Source of the DNA: an uncultured Chitinophagaceae bacterium
GTDB taxonomy: Bacteria > Bacteroidota > Bacteroidia > Chitinophagales > Chitinophagaceae
Direction: 5' to 3'
Assembly (NCBI GenBank): GCA_903883945.1
Contig: CAISCV010000087.1
Location: 1 to 64,000 of the forward strand
Length of the DNA stretch: 64,000 nucleotides
The number at the start of each line of letters is the position of its first letter. Within the stretch, counting starts at the first letter, position 1. A program made the translations under genes and the position numbers. This document shows, in pieces, positions 1 through 8,863 of this stretch. Below the pieces are notes generated by a model. It saw nothing but the letters and a program-made list of their open reading frames with translations, was not told where the DNA came from and searched no databases.

Positions 1-3000
1 ATGGAGTATAAGTAAAGGTATTAATGCTTGTAGTTCCCGATTTTGAATCATTTACATACCATAGGTAGGTCAATCCTGCTCCACCATTGGAATAATCTGA
101 TGCGTGTAAAGTAATACTTGTACCCGGACAGAAAGGATCAGTAGGAGCAAGAGTTACCATTGGTTCAATAATCGAATTGATGGTTAAGTTCAAAGTAGTT
201 AAACTATCACATCCACCCACGTTCAAGCTATCAAAAGTGTAGGTGCCACTTGTTGTATACGTGTTGCCATGCCAAGCAAAGCTACTACAAGCAGTTTGGG
301 TGATAGTTGCCGTAGTAGGAACACAACAAACAGTAGGCACATTGCCTATAAAACTACCTGTAGCCTCCGAACCAACTCCACATGGTATGGTACTTGTTAC
401 CGAATCATTTGCCGTATTAATAATACTAATGGTATTATCACCATTCAATACATAGGCTTTTGTGCCATCGGGGGTAAATCTTACCTCCCAAGGTTTGTTT
501 CCTACTTTTATAGTTTTGGTTACGGTGTAATTAAGGGTATTAACCACGCTTAAAGTATTGGCCCCATTATTTATAAAATATGCTTTGCTACCATCTGGCG
601 TAACGTTTACCATAGAATAGGAATTGGAGTTACCACCAAAACTGACAGATTTTATTAATGAATTGTTTGCAGTGTTATATATGTGTAGTCCTTGCCCATC
701 AGCTATAAATGATTTAGAACCATCAGGGCTTAAACTAACTCCCGTATAAGATAAAGCAAAATCACCCAATACACTGTCTGCCACTGCATCAAACTCGCCA
801 ACTGGTCCATAATCATCACTACCAACATAAATCTTCTTCCCATCGGGACTGATAGCTATAGTCCAACCACTATAGGTATTAATCGATGCAGTTAAAGTAG
901 TATCTATCAAATGTGTATTAGTGTTAATTACCGTTAAAGTAATTAATGGAAGAGAATTTGCTACAAATGCTTTTTTCCCATCTGGGCTAAAACATACTGC
1001 ACCCGGTCCATTACCAGCAGGTATGGTATTAACAACGGTGTTGCTAGCAGTATTTATAATACTAATAGTATTATCGTTTAAGTTGGACACATATACCTGA
1101 GTACCGTCTGGGCTAACACTTGAACAAGAAGGGCTACTACCTACTTTTATCTTTGTTACCAAAGAATTTGTAACAGTATTTATAACGGATACGATATCGA
1201 TACCATTAGGCACATAAGCAAAAGCGGTATAGCTATTTTTATTATTAAAGCTGTTAGCACTGCTGCCTAATCCACTTGTCGTCGTCACCTGTATTTTGCC
1301 AGTATCACCTGATGGAATTATAGCGGAAATATTATTATCACTATTAACAGTAAAAGCAATAGGAGTGCCCCCTACTTTTACGGCTGTAGCACCCGTAAAA
1401 CCACTACCAAATATGTTAACTGTAGTACTGTTACCCGTACAATTACCAGGAGGATTGAATGAGTAAATAACTGGTGGAACTGAAATGGTCAAATTCAGCG
1501 TTGTTAAACTATCGCAACCGGCAACATTAAGTGTGTCAAAAGTATAAGTACCACTTGCGGAATAAGTTTTACCATGCCAAGCATAGCTACCACAAGCAGT
1601 TTGGGTGATAGTTGCCGTTGTAGCTTGTTTTACCGTCAATTTCATTGGAGCAGCACTATCGCAACCTACACTGTTGGTAAGGTGTGCAATGTAGATACCT
1701 GCAGCATTTGCCGTAATGCCATTCCAGGTATAAGGCAACTGAGAGCTGCAGATAGTTAATTGTGTAGTATCGGGTATGTAAATTAAAGAATCGTAAGTAA
1801 TGGCAATGGAACCATTTCCAGAGTTTAATCCTTGCGTGTGTACTACATTAGTACAAAGAATAGGAGAGGTATAGGAGCTTCCACCACCTGCACCTAAAAC
1901 CTGATTACTATAAAAGGAAGGTGAACCACCACCATAATAACCGGCACCGCCACCGCCGCCATATGTATTATTAGCATTTGAACCTCCGGTACCCAATGAT
2001 CCATTGGCGGCGTAAAAATTACCTAAACCAATACCTCCTGCAGCCTGTGTGCCACCAGAACTGCTAGGGCCACCACCAACAAGCCCACCACCAGGGTAGC
2101 CATTATATTGATTAAAAGATTTAAAACCGCCGCCGCCGCCAGCACCTGCTACTAGTACACGATTGGCTAATGCAGTTCCTCCAATACGGATATCGGTAGC
2201 ACCACCACCACCAGCACCAGTAATAGACATGGCTCCATACGCGTTGCCACCTCCATTATAACCACCTGTTTTCCCAACTGCTGCACCACCCACATAAATG
2301 GAAAGTACTTGCCCTGAAGTTACGGACATATTAGCCTGAACCCTTCCACCAAGCCCCCCAATTCCTGTGAAAGCCGATCCTCCGCCAGCAGCACCTAAAG
2401 CATCAACGCTTAAACTTTGAGCACTAGAAGGTACTGTGTAAGATTGTACAGTACCTGTGTAATTAAAAGTTTTGGTAACAGGCTGAGTGGAAGATTTAAC
2501 CGAAAAGGTTGGCTGTTTTATAGTAAGGTTCAAGGTCGTTAGACTGTCACATCCATTTACATTTAATGTATCAAAATTATATGTTCCACTAGTAGTATAA
2601 GTGTTGCCATGCCAAGCGTAGCTACCACAAGCAGTTTTAATTACGGTGCCAGATAGACTGATAGGAGTAAAGCCATACACCCAATTAGATGTTGAACCAT
2701 TTAATGAAAAGTTTTGTAGTGTTCCATTGTACACACTTCCGGTGGTTGCATTATTAGACAAACTCGTAATACCGGCATTATTTGCAGACGCACTACCTTG
2801 ATTAAAATTGTAATAGGCAACTAGACCAGATTCATTACCCACCAATGCACTATTCATAGAAGCTCTAATCTCACATTGCGTAAGTGCTTTGTTATACACT
2901 CTAAGTTCATCAATGGAACCATTAAAAAAGGCTGATGTACAATTTGAGCCAATATTTCCTATGGTAAATTGGTCGGTGTTGCTAATATTAGCAATGCCGG

Positions 3001-3445
3001 GCCCTGTGGAAGAACCTGAATTTTTTCCATCCACATAAAACTGAAGCGTAGCACCAGAGCGAACAAATGCAACATTATGCCAATTACCATCATTAACAGC
3101 TATATTTCCACTTAAAGTATTGTAATTTACTAGAGGCGAAGCTTGATCTATTTCGGCACTCAAGTATTGACCAGCAGCAAATTCAAAAAAGCTTTCTCCA
3201 CCACAAATACTTCTTTTGCTTACAATCCAACCACCAACAGTGGTTTTAATCCAGCAATCAATCGTAAAATTGGAAGAGCCAAAGTTGCCTAATGACGTAC
3301 CACAAGACACTGAATTGTTTGTGCCATTCAGATTTAAGGCATTATTTGGGGCAATTTGTGCCAAAGCCTTATTGGCAAATAACACAAGTATAAAAGCTAA
3401 TACCTTAGCCAGAAAAGAACCTTTAACTGATGCCATATTGTTCAT
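1..3445 (-). CDS. Large secreted LamG / glycine-rich / beta-propeller surface protein (3' end beyond window)
   Basis: The minus frame is open from an ATG at 3445 to the window edge, about 1148 residues without a stop. It begins with a signal peptide ending ANKALAQ. Next come a LamG/concanavalin-like domain (about residues 35-220), a glycine-rich region (about 350-520, resembling the ALK/LTK Gly-rich family), an LPYTWNG module, an IPT/TIG-like module (about 660-725, with NPPGNCTGNSTTV and FGSGFTGATAV) and a YVTN-type beta-propeller (about 730-1025, recurring SPDGTKAYV). A module centred on AWHGNTYTTSGTY with GCDSLTTLNLTI occurs three times, near 2610, 1580 and 280. This layout is typical of T9SS cell-surface adhesins, but the C-terminal sorting domain would lie outside the window. 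An alternative ATG is at 3436. The ligand is unknown. Confidence 0.85.
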   Translation of the reverse strand, partial: MNNMASVKGSFLAKVLAFILVLFANKALAQIAPNNALNLNGTNNSVSCGTSLGNFGSSNFTIDCWIKTTVGGWIVSKRSICGGESFFEFAAGQYLSAEIDQASPLVNYNTLSGNIAVNDGNWHNVAFVRSGATLQFYVDGKNSGSSTGPGIANISNTDQFTIGNIGSNCTSAFFNGSIDELRVYNKALTQCEIRASMNSALVGNESGLVAYYNFNQGSASANNAGITSLSNNATTGSVYNGTLQNFSLNGSTSNWVYGFTPISLSGTVIKTACGSYAWHGNTYTTSGTYNFDTLNVNGCDSLTTLNLTIKQPTFSVKSSTQPVTKTFNYTGTVQSYTVPSSAQSLSVDALGAAGGGSAFTGIGGLGGRVQANMSVTSGQVLSIYVGGAAVGKTGGYNGGGNAYGAMSITGAGGGGATDIRIGGTALANRVLVAGAGGGGGFKSFNQYNGYPGGGLVGGGPSSSGGTQAAGGIGLGNFYAANGSLGTGGSNANNTYGGGGGAGYYGGGSPSFYSNQVLGAGGGSSYTSPILCTNVVHTQGLNSGNGSIAITYDSLIYIPDTTQLTICSSQLPYTWNGITANAAGIYIAHLTNSVGCDSAAPMKLTVKQATTATITQTACGSYAWHGKTYSASGTYTFDTLNVAGCDSLTTLNLTISVPPVIYSFNPPGNCTGNSTTVNIFGSGFTGATAVKVGGTPIAFTVNSDNNISAIIPSGDTGKIQVTTTSGLGSSANSFNNKNSYTAFAYVPNGIDIVSVINTVTNSLVTKIKVGSSPSCSSVSPDGTQVYVSNLNDNTISIINTASNTVVNTIPAGNGPGAVCFSPDGKKAFVANSLPLITLTVINTNTHLIDTTLTASINTYSGWTIAISPDGKKIYVGSDDYGPVGEFDAVADSVLGDFALSYTGVSLSPDGSKSFIADGQGLHIYNTANNSLIKSVSFGGNSNSYSMVNVTPDGSKAYFINNGANTLSVVNTLNYTVTKTIKVGNKPWEVRFTPDGTKAYVLNGDNTISIINTANDSVTSTIPCGVGSEATGSFIGNVPTVCCVPTTATITQTACSSFAWHGNTYTTSGTYTFDSLNVGGCDSLTTLNLTINSIIEPMVTLAPTDPFCPGTSITLHASDYSNGGAGLTYLWYVNDSKSGTTSINTFTYTP

Positions 3446-3490
3446 ATTAAATATTTTGGTGCAAATATCAGCGATAGAAATGAGAACGTT

Positions 3491-3513
3491 TCTAAGCCCT
3501 AGGGCGTATTTTT
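3491..3513 (-). promoter_or_regulatory. Candidate operator, copy A (CCCTAGGGC motif)
   Basis: The 10-bp palindrome GCCCTAGGGC (3496-3505) is followed on the plus strand by GTATTTTT. A near-identical 23-bp block with two mismatches occurs at 5476-5498, upstream of the other minus-strand T9SS gene. It sits about 50 bp upstream of the start at 3445. A 7/8 match to the -7 box (GATATTTG on the minus strand, about 3463-3470) lies in between. Its role as a regulator site is inferred. Confidence 0.4.
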
Positions 3514-3655
3514 GGTTGGCTATATGGTCTACTTATACCCATTTAATCATATCGTTACAATCATTGAATATTTTGCACTACAAGTTGGAGTTAGAGATTT
3601 CTAAACTTTTGCTAAGCTGACAAATCTGGTATGGCAGGGTGATGCTGTTGTGAAG

Positions 3656-3821
3656 CTACCGTTAGGACACATCTTTATAGTTAGTTTTAAGAAAACTAAA
3701 AACCATACTTTCTGACTCAGATTTTAAACTCTTCGCTAAGGTCTCCCAGTTTCTCCTCCTTTGGGAGGAGGTGGGTCTAAAGTAGAGAAATGCTATTGAA
3801 AAAGATGTGTCCTAACGGTAG
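3656..3821. mobile_element. MITE-like element with 21-bp terminal inverted repeats and 9-bp target duplication
   Basis: The ends are perfect 21-bp inverted repeats (3656-3676 and 3801-3821, beginning CTACCGTTAGGACACATC). The element is flanked by an exact 9-bp direct repeat GTTGTGAAG (3647-3655 and 3822-3830), as a target-site duplication would be. The interior is about 124 bp, has no credible ORF and holds a GC-rich hairpin (CTCCTCC / GGAGGAG, 3753-3770). This is the form expected of a non-autonomous element moved by a transposase encoded elsewhere. No transposase is visible in the window. Confidence 0.75.
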
Positions 3822-3851
3822 GTTGTGAAGAGGATGGTGGGATGATAGGTT

Positions 3852-3884
3852 AGCCTTGTCCACTTTTGGAAAGTTGACAAGGCT
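3852..3884 (+). terminator. Intergenic stem-loop, terminator-like
   Basis: Perfect 9-bp arms AGCCTTGTC (3852-3860) and GACAAGGCT (3876-3884) enclose a 15-nt loop and are followed on the plus strand by TTTATT. It lies just beyond the 3' end of the minus-strand gene at 3920. The U-rich tail is on the plus side, so its role for that gene is uncertain. Confidence 0.4.
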
Positions 3885-3919
3885 TTATTGCTGCAGGTAT
3901 ACAAGTTCAATACAGAAAC

Positions 3920-4330
3920 TTACTTAACCACAAATCTATAACACTCAAAAATAAAAAGGCAAGTACAAAGCATTGCAGTCGTTGAAAAAAACAACGATAA
4001 TAACACTACTAGAGACAGTGTCTCTTCAATTGTCTTGAAGAAGCCCCAGAAAGGCTTTTGGGGCTTTGAATGAAGCTTGCTATTCATTTTGGTCTGAACA
4101 TATCCACCTTTTCTATGAAGGAACTTTTTACCCTTGTGGGTTATAAGCATTCGCTGTTCTATTTCAGTAACCACTATATATTGGTCTTCCACTAACCGAC
4201 TAACCAATATTGCTACATTACCAACTACATTGGCAAATGCAAACTCTCTCAACCTTATCACCTTAGCTTCTCTGTCCAGACATACCAAAATAGTATCTAG
4301 ATTTTGTTCAAATACCAATCTATTATCCAT
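3920..4330 (-). CDS. Hypothetical protein with winged-helix-like N-terminus and C-terminal membrane segment
   Basis: This 136-residue protein is not recognised as a named family. Residues 1-75 look soluble and loosely winged-helix-like, with the run RLVEDQYIVVTEIEQRMLIT followed by THKGKKFL. A basic linker (KLHSKPQKPFWG) then leads to one strong hydrophobic segment (about residues 105-130) near the C-terminus. It lies just downstream of the broken T9SS gene in the same direction (29 bp gap). A membrane-tethered small regulatory protein is possible, but the function is unknown. The in-frame context and composition look coding; nothing else supports a role. Confidence 0.5.
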   Translation of the reverse strand: MDNRLVFEQNLDTILVCLDREAKVIRLREFAFANVVGNVAILVSRLVEDQYIVVTEIEQRMLITHKGKKFLHRKGGYVQTKMNSKLHSKPQKPFWGFFKTIEETLSLVVLLSLFFSTTAMLCTCLFIFECYRFVVK

Positions 4331-4359
4331 ATAAAATTTATTTACTTATCCGCCATTAA

Positions 4360-5397
4360 CTATTGAACCACCAACTTTTCTGTTCTTTTACCCTCCGAGG
4401 TAATAATCGTTATTACATAGAAGCCAGAGGCAATTGAAGACAAGTCTACAGTTGTTCTCTTGCCAGCTAGCTTCTGAAGGCATACTACTTTTCCAAAGGC
4501 ATCTGTAATGTATAAATATCCTTTACTGTTAGCTTTTGGATCATCAATTGTCACCCTCTTACAAGCAGGATTAGGATACAGTTCGAAGGCTCTTTTGGGC
4601 AATAGAACAATTGTATTAGACCATACAGTGTCATTCACCGCGCAGGCAGCCTTACTGTAAACGCTGCATCTTACCCTATCTCCCCGCTTTAGGGCAGTTG
4701 CTTCATAGACAGAATCACTGCCAGACTGTACGGTAACCACATTTAAGCTAAAAGTATAAACAGGCGCATTCCCACCATTAGTAGTTGAAGCACTAAACAC
4801 AACGGGACTTCCATCTGCCACTTCCGAACTCGTTGTTAAAACTAACTAAGGCACTGCCTTTTCTTTTACCAGAAAAAAAAGGGTGTTGCTGTATACGGAT
4901 TGATGTGTAATACAAGCAGCAGCATCTTTCAAATCCATCCTTACTTTTACAGAATCGCCGTTTTTGGGTGTGTAGATAAAATTACTATCAGTACCATCCC
5001 CCACATTTACTGTGTAATTGGGGGTGAAAAGTGTGTAGTAAGGTTTTATCTTTAAATTGCTGGAAGCAACAATATCAACTACAGAACCCTTGCAAACCAC
5101 AAGTGCATTTGCGGCAATAGTAACCCTTGGCTCAACCGGCTTTATTACAGAAAGTACCAGCGTAGCTGTACTATCCAACCCAACAGAACTGATTAGATGA
5201 ACAGTATAAGTACCTGACAAAAAATAGGCATTTCCATTCCACCTGAACGGCAATTTGGATGAACAGATTTGAACACTGTCAATAGACCTGGCTGCTTTTG
5301 CGTGTGTACTGGCACTAGCCACAAAAACAATTAACAAAGCAATACCCGCAACCCCTCTCCACCTCTCCGTTTTCATCCAAGTAAAAATTTGTGGCAA
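4360..5397 (-). pseudogene. T9SS-sorted secreted protein interrupted by an in-frame amber codon
   Basis: Two minus-strand reading frames, 5397-4846 and the one continuing to 4360, are in the same frame and separated only by a TAG at 4846-4848. Reading through gives a continuous protein of about 345 residues: signal peptide, an LPFRWNGNAYFLSGTYT module also found in the 1-3445 gene, two Ig/PKD-like stretches, and a T9SS type A domain starting ELYPNPACKRVTIDD and ending EGKRTEKLVVQ. The join KEKAVP-stop-LVLTTSSEVADG fits one CAG-to-TAG change. As written, the N-terminal product lacks the sorting domain and should not be exported by T9SS. A GTG at 4821 could restart the C-terminal part, but without a signal peptide. 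Confidence 0.75.
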
Positions 5398-5430
5398 AGC
5401 AACTGAATCAAGCCAAAAAAGTATATACCA

Positions 5431-5498
5431 CCCAGGGCATATTTTGGGGCGTAATAACTATAAATTGTCTATTTATCTAAGCCCTAGGTAGTATTTTT
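5431..5498. promoter_or_regulatory. Candidate operators, copies B and C, in the divergent promoter region
   Basis: Copy B (5476-5498) reads TCTAAGCCCTAGG then TAGTATTTTT and matches the block at 3491-3513 with two mismatches. Copy C (5431-5445, CCCAGGGCATATTTT) is the same motif with one T missing. They lie between the minus-strand T9SS gene (5397) and the plus-strand kinase gene (5584). An additional inverted repeat CTACTG/CAGTAG is at about 5518-5536. NarL/LuxR-type regulators often bind short palindromes, so the neighbouring response regulator is an obvious but unproven candidate. Confidence 0.4.
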
Positions 5499-5583
5499 TA
5501 CGCAAAACAACCCATTAACTACTGCCTAGTCAGTAGAGAGTACAAATTAATATTACATTTATCCAAATTTTTATAAGGGGAAG

Positions 5584-7617
5584 ATGTCTATTAGGAAATT
5601 ATATTGCTTGCTTGCAGCTTCCATCTGCTTCTTACTGATAACAAGTTGCAAAGAAAAAAAAGAGCCTTCATCTGAAAGCAGTCAACAATTTCAGAATAGT
5701 TATAACGACATAAGTAATAGCAATAAAAGAGACAGTATAAAGGCTATCGAATTTGTACACTTACTGGATAGCATACAAATGCCAAGTGTAAAAAATGCCC
5801 CAACCATCGATAGCCTTTTTGAATACTTGTTTAATCAATGGGTAGCCAACCCGGAAAGCTTTGCCAATATACCAGAGGAATTTTCTAAGGCAACTAATAA
5901 CAATAAGCTTTCCGAGCATAGCAAAAAAGCTGCTGTATTATATCTTTCGCTTTCATTTTACATTCAATATAAGATTGAACAGATGGATAGCATTATTTTA
6001 CAAATCAGCAAGCATGAAAATGAATTAGACGATGCCAATAAAATATTATACTACCGAAATCTTGGATTGCAATTAACCCTTAAAAATAGAACTGGCGAAG
6101 CCGTTTCCTCCTTTCAAAAGGCATTAGAGTTGGTCAAAACCAATCCAAATTATAACAGTTGCGAGCTTGGCAATATTTACTGCAACTATGCCACGGTGTA
6201 TCTGAAAATGAACGATAATACAAAAGCATTGGAACTACTAAAAAAATCATATTCCCTTCTGGCAAACAACAACTGCAATGCAAATGATTTACAAACTACA
6301 ATTCTTAATACCGGAGTTGCCTACGTTAACCTTCATTTAATTGATAGTGCTATTTGCTATTATAAAAAGCAGTTGCCTTTGCTAACCAACAACTCTTTTA
6401 GAAACTATACAATGAGTTATGTGGCTTACCTTAATATTGGAGGGGCATATATTGAAGAGAAAAAGTATGACTCTGCCAGATACTATTTTGCTGAAGCTGC
6501 ACTCATAAATGATAAAGTAAAAGATGAGAATCTATCCATACTGCTCAATACATTTTCTGCCATTGCCAATGCGCCCATCAAAGATGTAAGTAAGGAAGTG
6601 AGCCAGATAAAAAACTACGTAGCACTCTTTTACAAAAACAATGATTTGTATGATGTTCAGAACGTCTATGAAGCATTGAATAAAATTGCTGTAATAAAAA
6701 ATCAGTACAAGGATGCACTATATTACTTGGAAAAGCTAGATTCTATAAAAGAACTTGCAACCTCTGCCGAGAACAAAAAGATGGTGGGTGAACTTGAATT
6801 AAAATACCATACTGCCGAAAAAGACCTGGAGATAACCAAGCAACAATCACAAATAAAACAAAGTCGTAACTTAACTTTCTTCCTCATAGCCTGCATCATT
6901 ATCCTGATTTTGATAGCCATACTAAGTATCAAAACAATAAAAGATAGAAAAGAACGAGAAGCAGAAACAATGCGGGAACATTTTACCCATCAACTATTGG
7001 AAGGCACTGAACACGAAAGGGAACGAATTGCCGGCGAGTTGCACGACAACATCAATCAGCGTCTTGTTATGCTAAAAAAAGACAACTTTATTTCCAACCC
7101 TTTGATGGCAGGAAGAATAGAAGACCTCATCAACAGCATACGTAACATAGCCCGAAACCTATACCCAGTTTCTCTTCCGCATATTGGCTTGCAGTACAGC
7201 ATAGAACACCTTTGCGAAGAAATGACAACCAACAGCGCCATGCTCATTACTTCAGAAATAAGCTTTAACGAAACTATTCTAAACAAAAGCACCGAGCTTC
7301 ACCTATTTCGTATTGTACAGGAAGCGCTAAACAATACTATCAAACACGCAAATGCTACCGAAGCAAAAGTTACCATAAAAGATTATACGCAACAGCATCT
7401 ACTCATGATAAATATTAAAGACAATGGCAGAGGTTTTGAGGTAGACACATCCCTGAAAAGTAAAGACTCATTTGGTCTCCTCAGCATCTTGCAACGTTGT
7501 AAAGCTATTAAGGGTATTTGCAACATCCATGCGGGCAATAATGGCACAATTATCAGCATTAACGTCCCCTATTCTTCTCATCAAATTCTAGAAAACATAA
7601 ATCAACAATATGTATAG
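5584..7617 (+). CDS. TPR-containing membrane sensor histidine kinase (HisKA_3 / NarX-LytS-like type)
   Basis: The 677-residue product starts with a lipoprotein-like signal (LLITSCKEKK). It continues with a TPR-rich sensory region (about 60-400), a coiled-coil stretch and one membrane segment (about 430-452). The HisKA_3 dimerisation domain has ERIAGELHDNINQRLV, with the phospho-acceptor His near residue 487. A HATPase_c domain follows, with N box EALNNTIKHA (about 575) and G box DNGRGF (about 613). The gene overlaps the response-regulator gene by 8 bp, so the two form a two-component pair. The ligand is unknown. The divergent T9SS gene and shared upstream motifs suggest a link to cell-surface protein expression, which is inference. 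Confidence 0.9.
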   Translation: MSIRKLYCLLAASICFLLITSCKEKKEPSSESSQQFQNSYNDISNSNKRDSIKAIEFVHLLDSIQMPSVKNAPTIDSLFEYLFNQWVANPESFANIPEEFSKATNNNKLSEHSKKAAVLYLSLSFYIQYKIEQMDSIILQISKHENELDDANKILYYRNLGLQLTLKNRTGEAVSSFQKALELVKTNPNYNSCELGNIYCNYATVYLKMNDNTKALELLKKSYSLLANNNCNANDLQTTILNTGVAYVNLHLIDSAICYYKKQLPLLTNNSFRNYTMSYVAYLNIGGAYIEEKKYDSARYYFAEAALINDKVKDENLSILLNTFSAIANAPIKDVSKEVSQIKNYVALFYKNNDLYDVQNVYEALNKIAVIKNQYKDALYYLEKLDSIKELATSAENKKMVGELELKYHTAEKDLEITKQQSQIKQSRNLTFFLIACIIILILIAILSIKTIKDRKEREAETMREHFTHQLLEGTEHERERIAGELHDNINQRLVMLKKDNFISNPLMAGRIEDLINSIRNIARNLYPVSLPHIGLQYSIEHLCEEMTTNSAMLITSEISFNETILNKSTELHLFRIVQEALNNTIKHANATEAKVTIKDYTQQHLLMINIKDNGRGFEVDTSLKSKDSFGLLSILQRCKAIKGICNIHAGNNGTIISINVPYSSHQILENINQQYV

Positions 7618-8233
7618 AGTATTAATAGCGGATGACTATCCTGCAATAAGTATAGGAACAAAGTTCTTTCTAGAACAAAAAGGACATCACATAGTGTCTG
7701 TTTGTACAAATGGTATAGAAGCCTACAATGAAATACTATCCAAACAACCCCAGATTGCAATACTGGATATTAGTATGCCTGGCATGAAAGGATTGGAAAT
7801 TCTGAAAAAAATAAAAGAACAAAAGTCTCCAACAAAAATCATTTTCTATACCATGCACAATGAAATCAGTATTTTCAATCTTGCCATTGCCTTAGGCGCA
7901 AAAGCATACCTCATCAAAGATTTACCTCTAGAAGAACTAGAAAAATGCATTCGTGAAGTAGGTGCGGGCGATATTTATAGCAGTAAAATAATGGAAAGCA
8001 AAATACTGCTAAATAATGAGGGGAATAATGAGGACATTCTATTGAAGCTGACCGTGTCTGAAAGGAAAATATTAGAAATGATTGCTGAACAAAAAAGTAG
8101 CAAACAAATAGGAGAAGGCCTTTTTATAGCAGAAAAAACAGTTAAGGTACACCGAAGAAATATCGCCAAGAAACTAAATATCCCACCATCCAACAATTCC
8201 CTGAGCATTTGGGTAGCAAAGAACTGGAAATAA
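7610..8233 (+). CDS. NarL/LuxR-family response regulator
   Basis: The 207-residue protein has a receiver domain with acidic pocket ADDY (residues 7-10), phospho-acceptor Asp53 in AILDISMPG and the conserved Lys in LIKD (about 103). A LuxR-type HTH (about residues 145-205) contains LTVSERKILEMIAEQ and EKTVKVHRRNIAKKL. Translational overlap with the upstream kinase gene implies they act as a pair. Candidate DNA targets are the CCCTAGGGC-type motifs at 3491, 5431 and 5476; this assignment is inferred from position and palindromic form only. Confidence 0.92.
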   Translation: MYRVLIADDYPAISIGTKFFLEQKGHHIVSVCTNGIEAYNEILSKQPQIAILDISMPGMKGLEILKKIKEQKSPTKIIFYTMHNEISIFNLAIALGAKAYLIKDLPLEELEKCIREVGAGDIYSSKIMESKILLNNEGNNEDILLKLTVSERKILEMIAEQKSSKQIGEGLFIAEKTVKVHRRNIAKKLNIPPSNNSLSIWVAKNWK

Positions 8234-8325
8234 GATAGAGGGAGTAGATTGAACCAAGAAACTGTTAGTTGTACTCATCAAAAAACTGAATTGAATCAAG
8301 AGTCTTATTGATTAAGACAATCAAA

Positions 8326-8700
8326 CTAGTTGATGTTAGTATACGTTTTCGCACGGCCATTGCAAGAAGCCAAGTCTTCGTCGATATTACAAATGCCATC
8401 TTTCCAGATTTTGTTCTTCCATTCAGGCGTAGGCAATTCATCTTTCAACACCCTTCCATAGCCATAAAGAGTAGCTAACTGACAAGTCTTTTCGTCTAGC
8501 GTCATCTGTGAAAGCAAATCCGCTACACGCTTTTCTACGGGTTGAGAAGGGTCTTCGAAGACATCTTTCTTGCCATTCTTATTAAAGTCAGTCCAGCCAT
8601 TTTTGTAGATAGAGGAATGATCTAGTTGGGCAGTAGCTGTAATAGCAAATAGAATAAAAGCAATGGATTGAACAATTACATACTTGAGAAAAGACATCAT
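8326..8700 (-). pseudogene. N-terminal stub of a GH3 beta-glucosidase
   Basis: The 124 residues comprise a signal peptide (ending ITATAQ) and the start of a family 3 glycoside hydrolase: a DFNKNGKKDVFEDPSQPVEK segment, then RVADLLSQMTLDEKTCQL and WKDGICNIDED. Full-length secreted GH3 enzymes are usually 700-850 residues with the catalytic Asp far downstream. Here the family resemblance stops at about residue 112 and a short unrelated tail ends in TAG. No further GH3 sequence is visible between 8234 and 8326, so the rest was deleted. The product would be catalytically inactive. Confidence 0.75.
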
Positions 8701-8863
8701 TAATGGCAGTTAAAAGTTTAATAACTTGACAAAAGTGAGAAATAACCGCAAACGATGCCGTCTTAATTACGAAAACGATTTTAGTAGGTAGTCGATTACT
8801 TGTATTAATATCGGGTTATACATTTTAACTAATCACTCCTGACAATTTATTTACTTTGCGCCC

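Noticed and set aside
3216-3620. Plus-strand frame of 134 residues overlapping the start of the LamG gene
   Set aside because: It runs antisense to a clear signal peptide and LamG domain and has no recognisable family; taken as a shadow frame.
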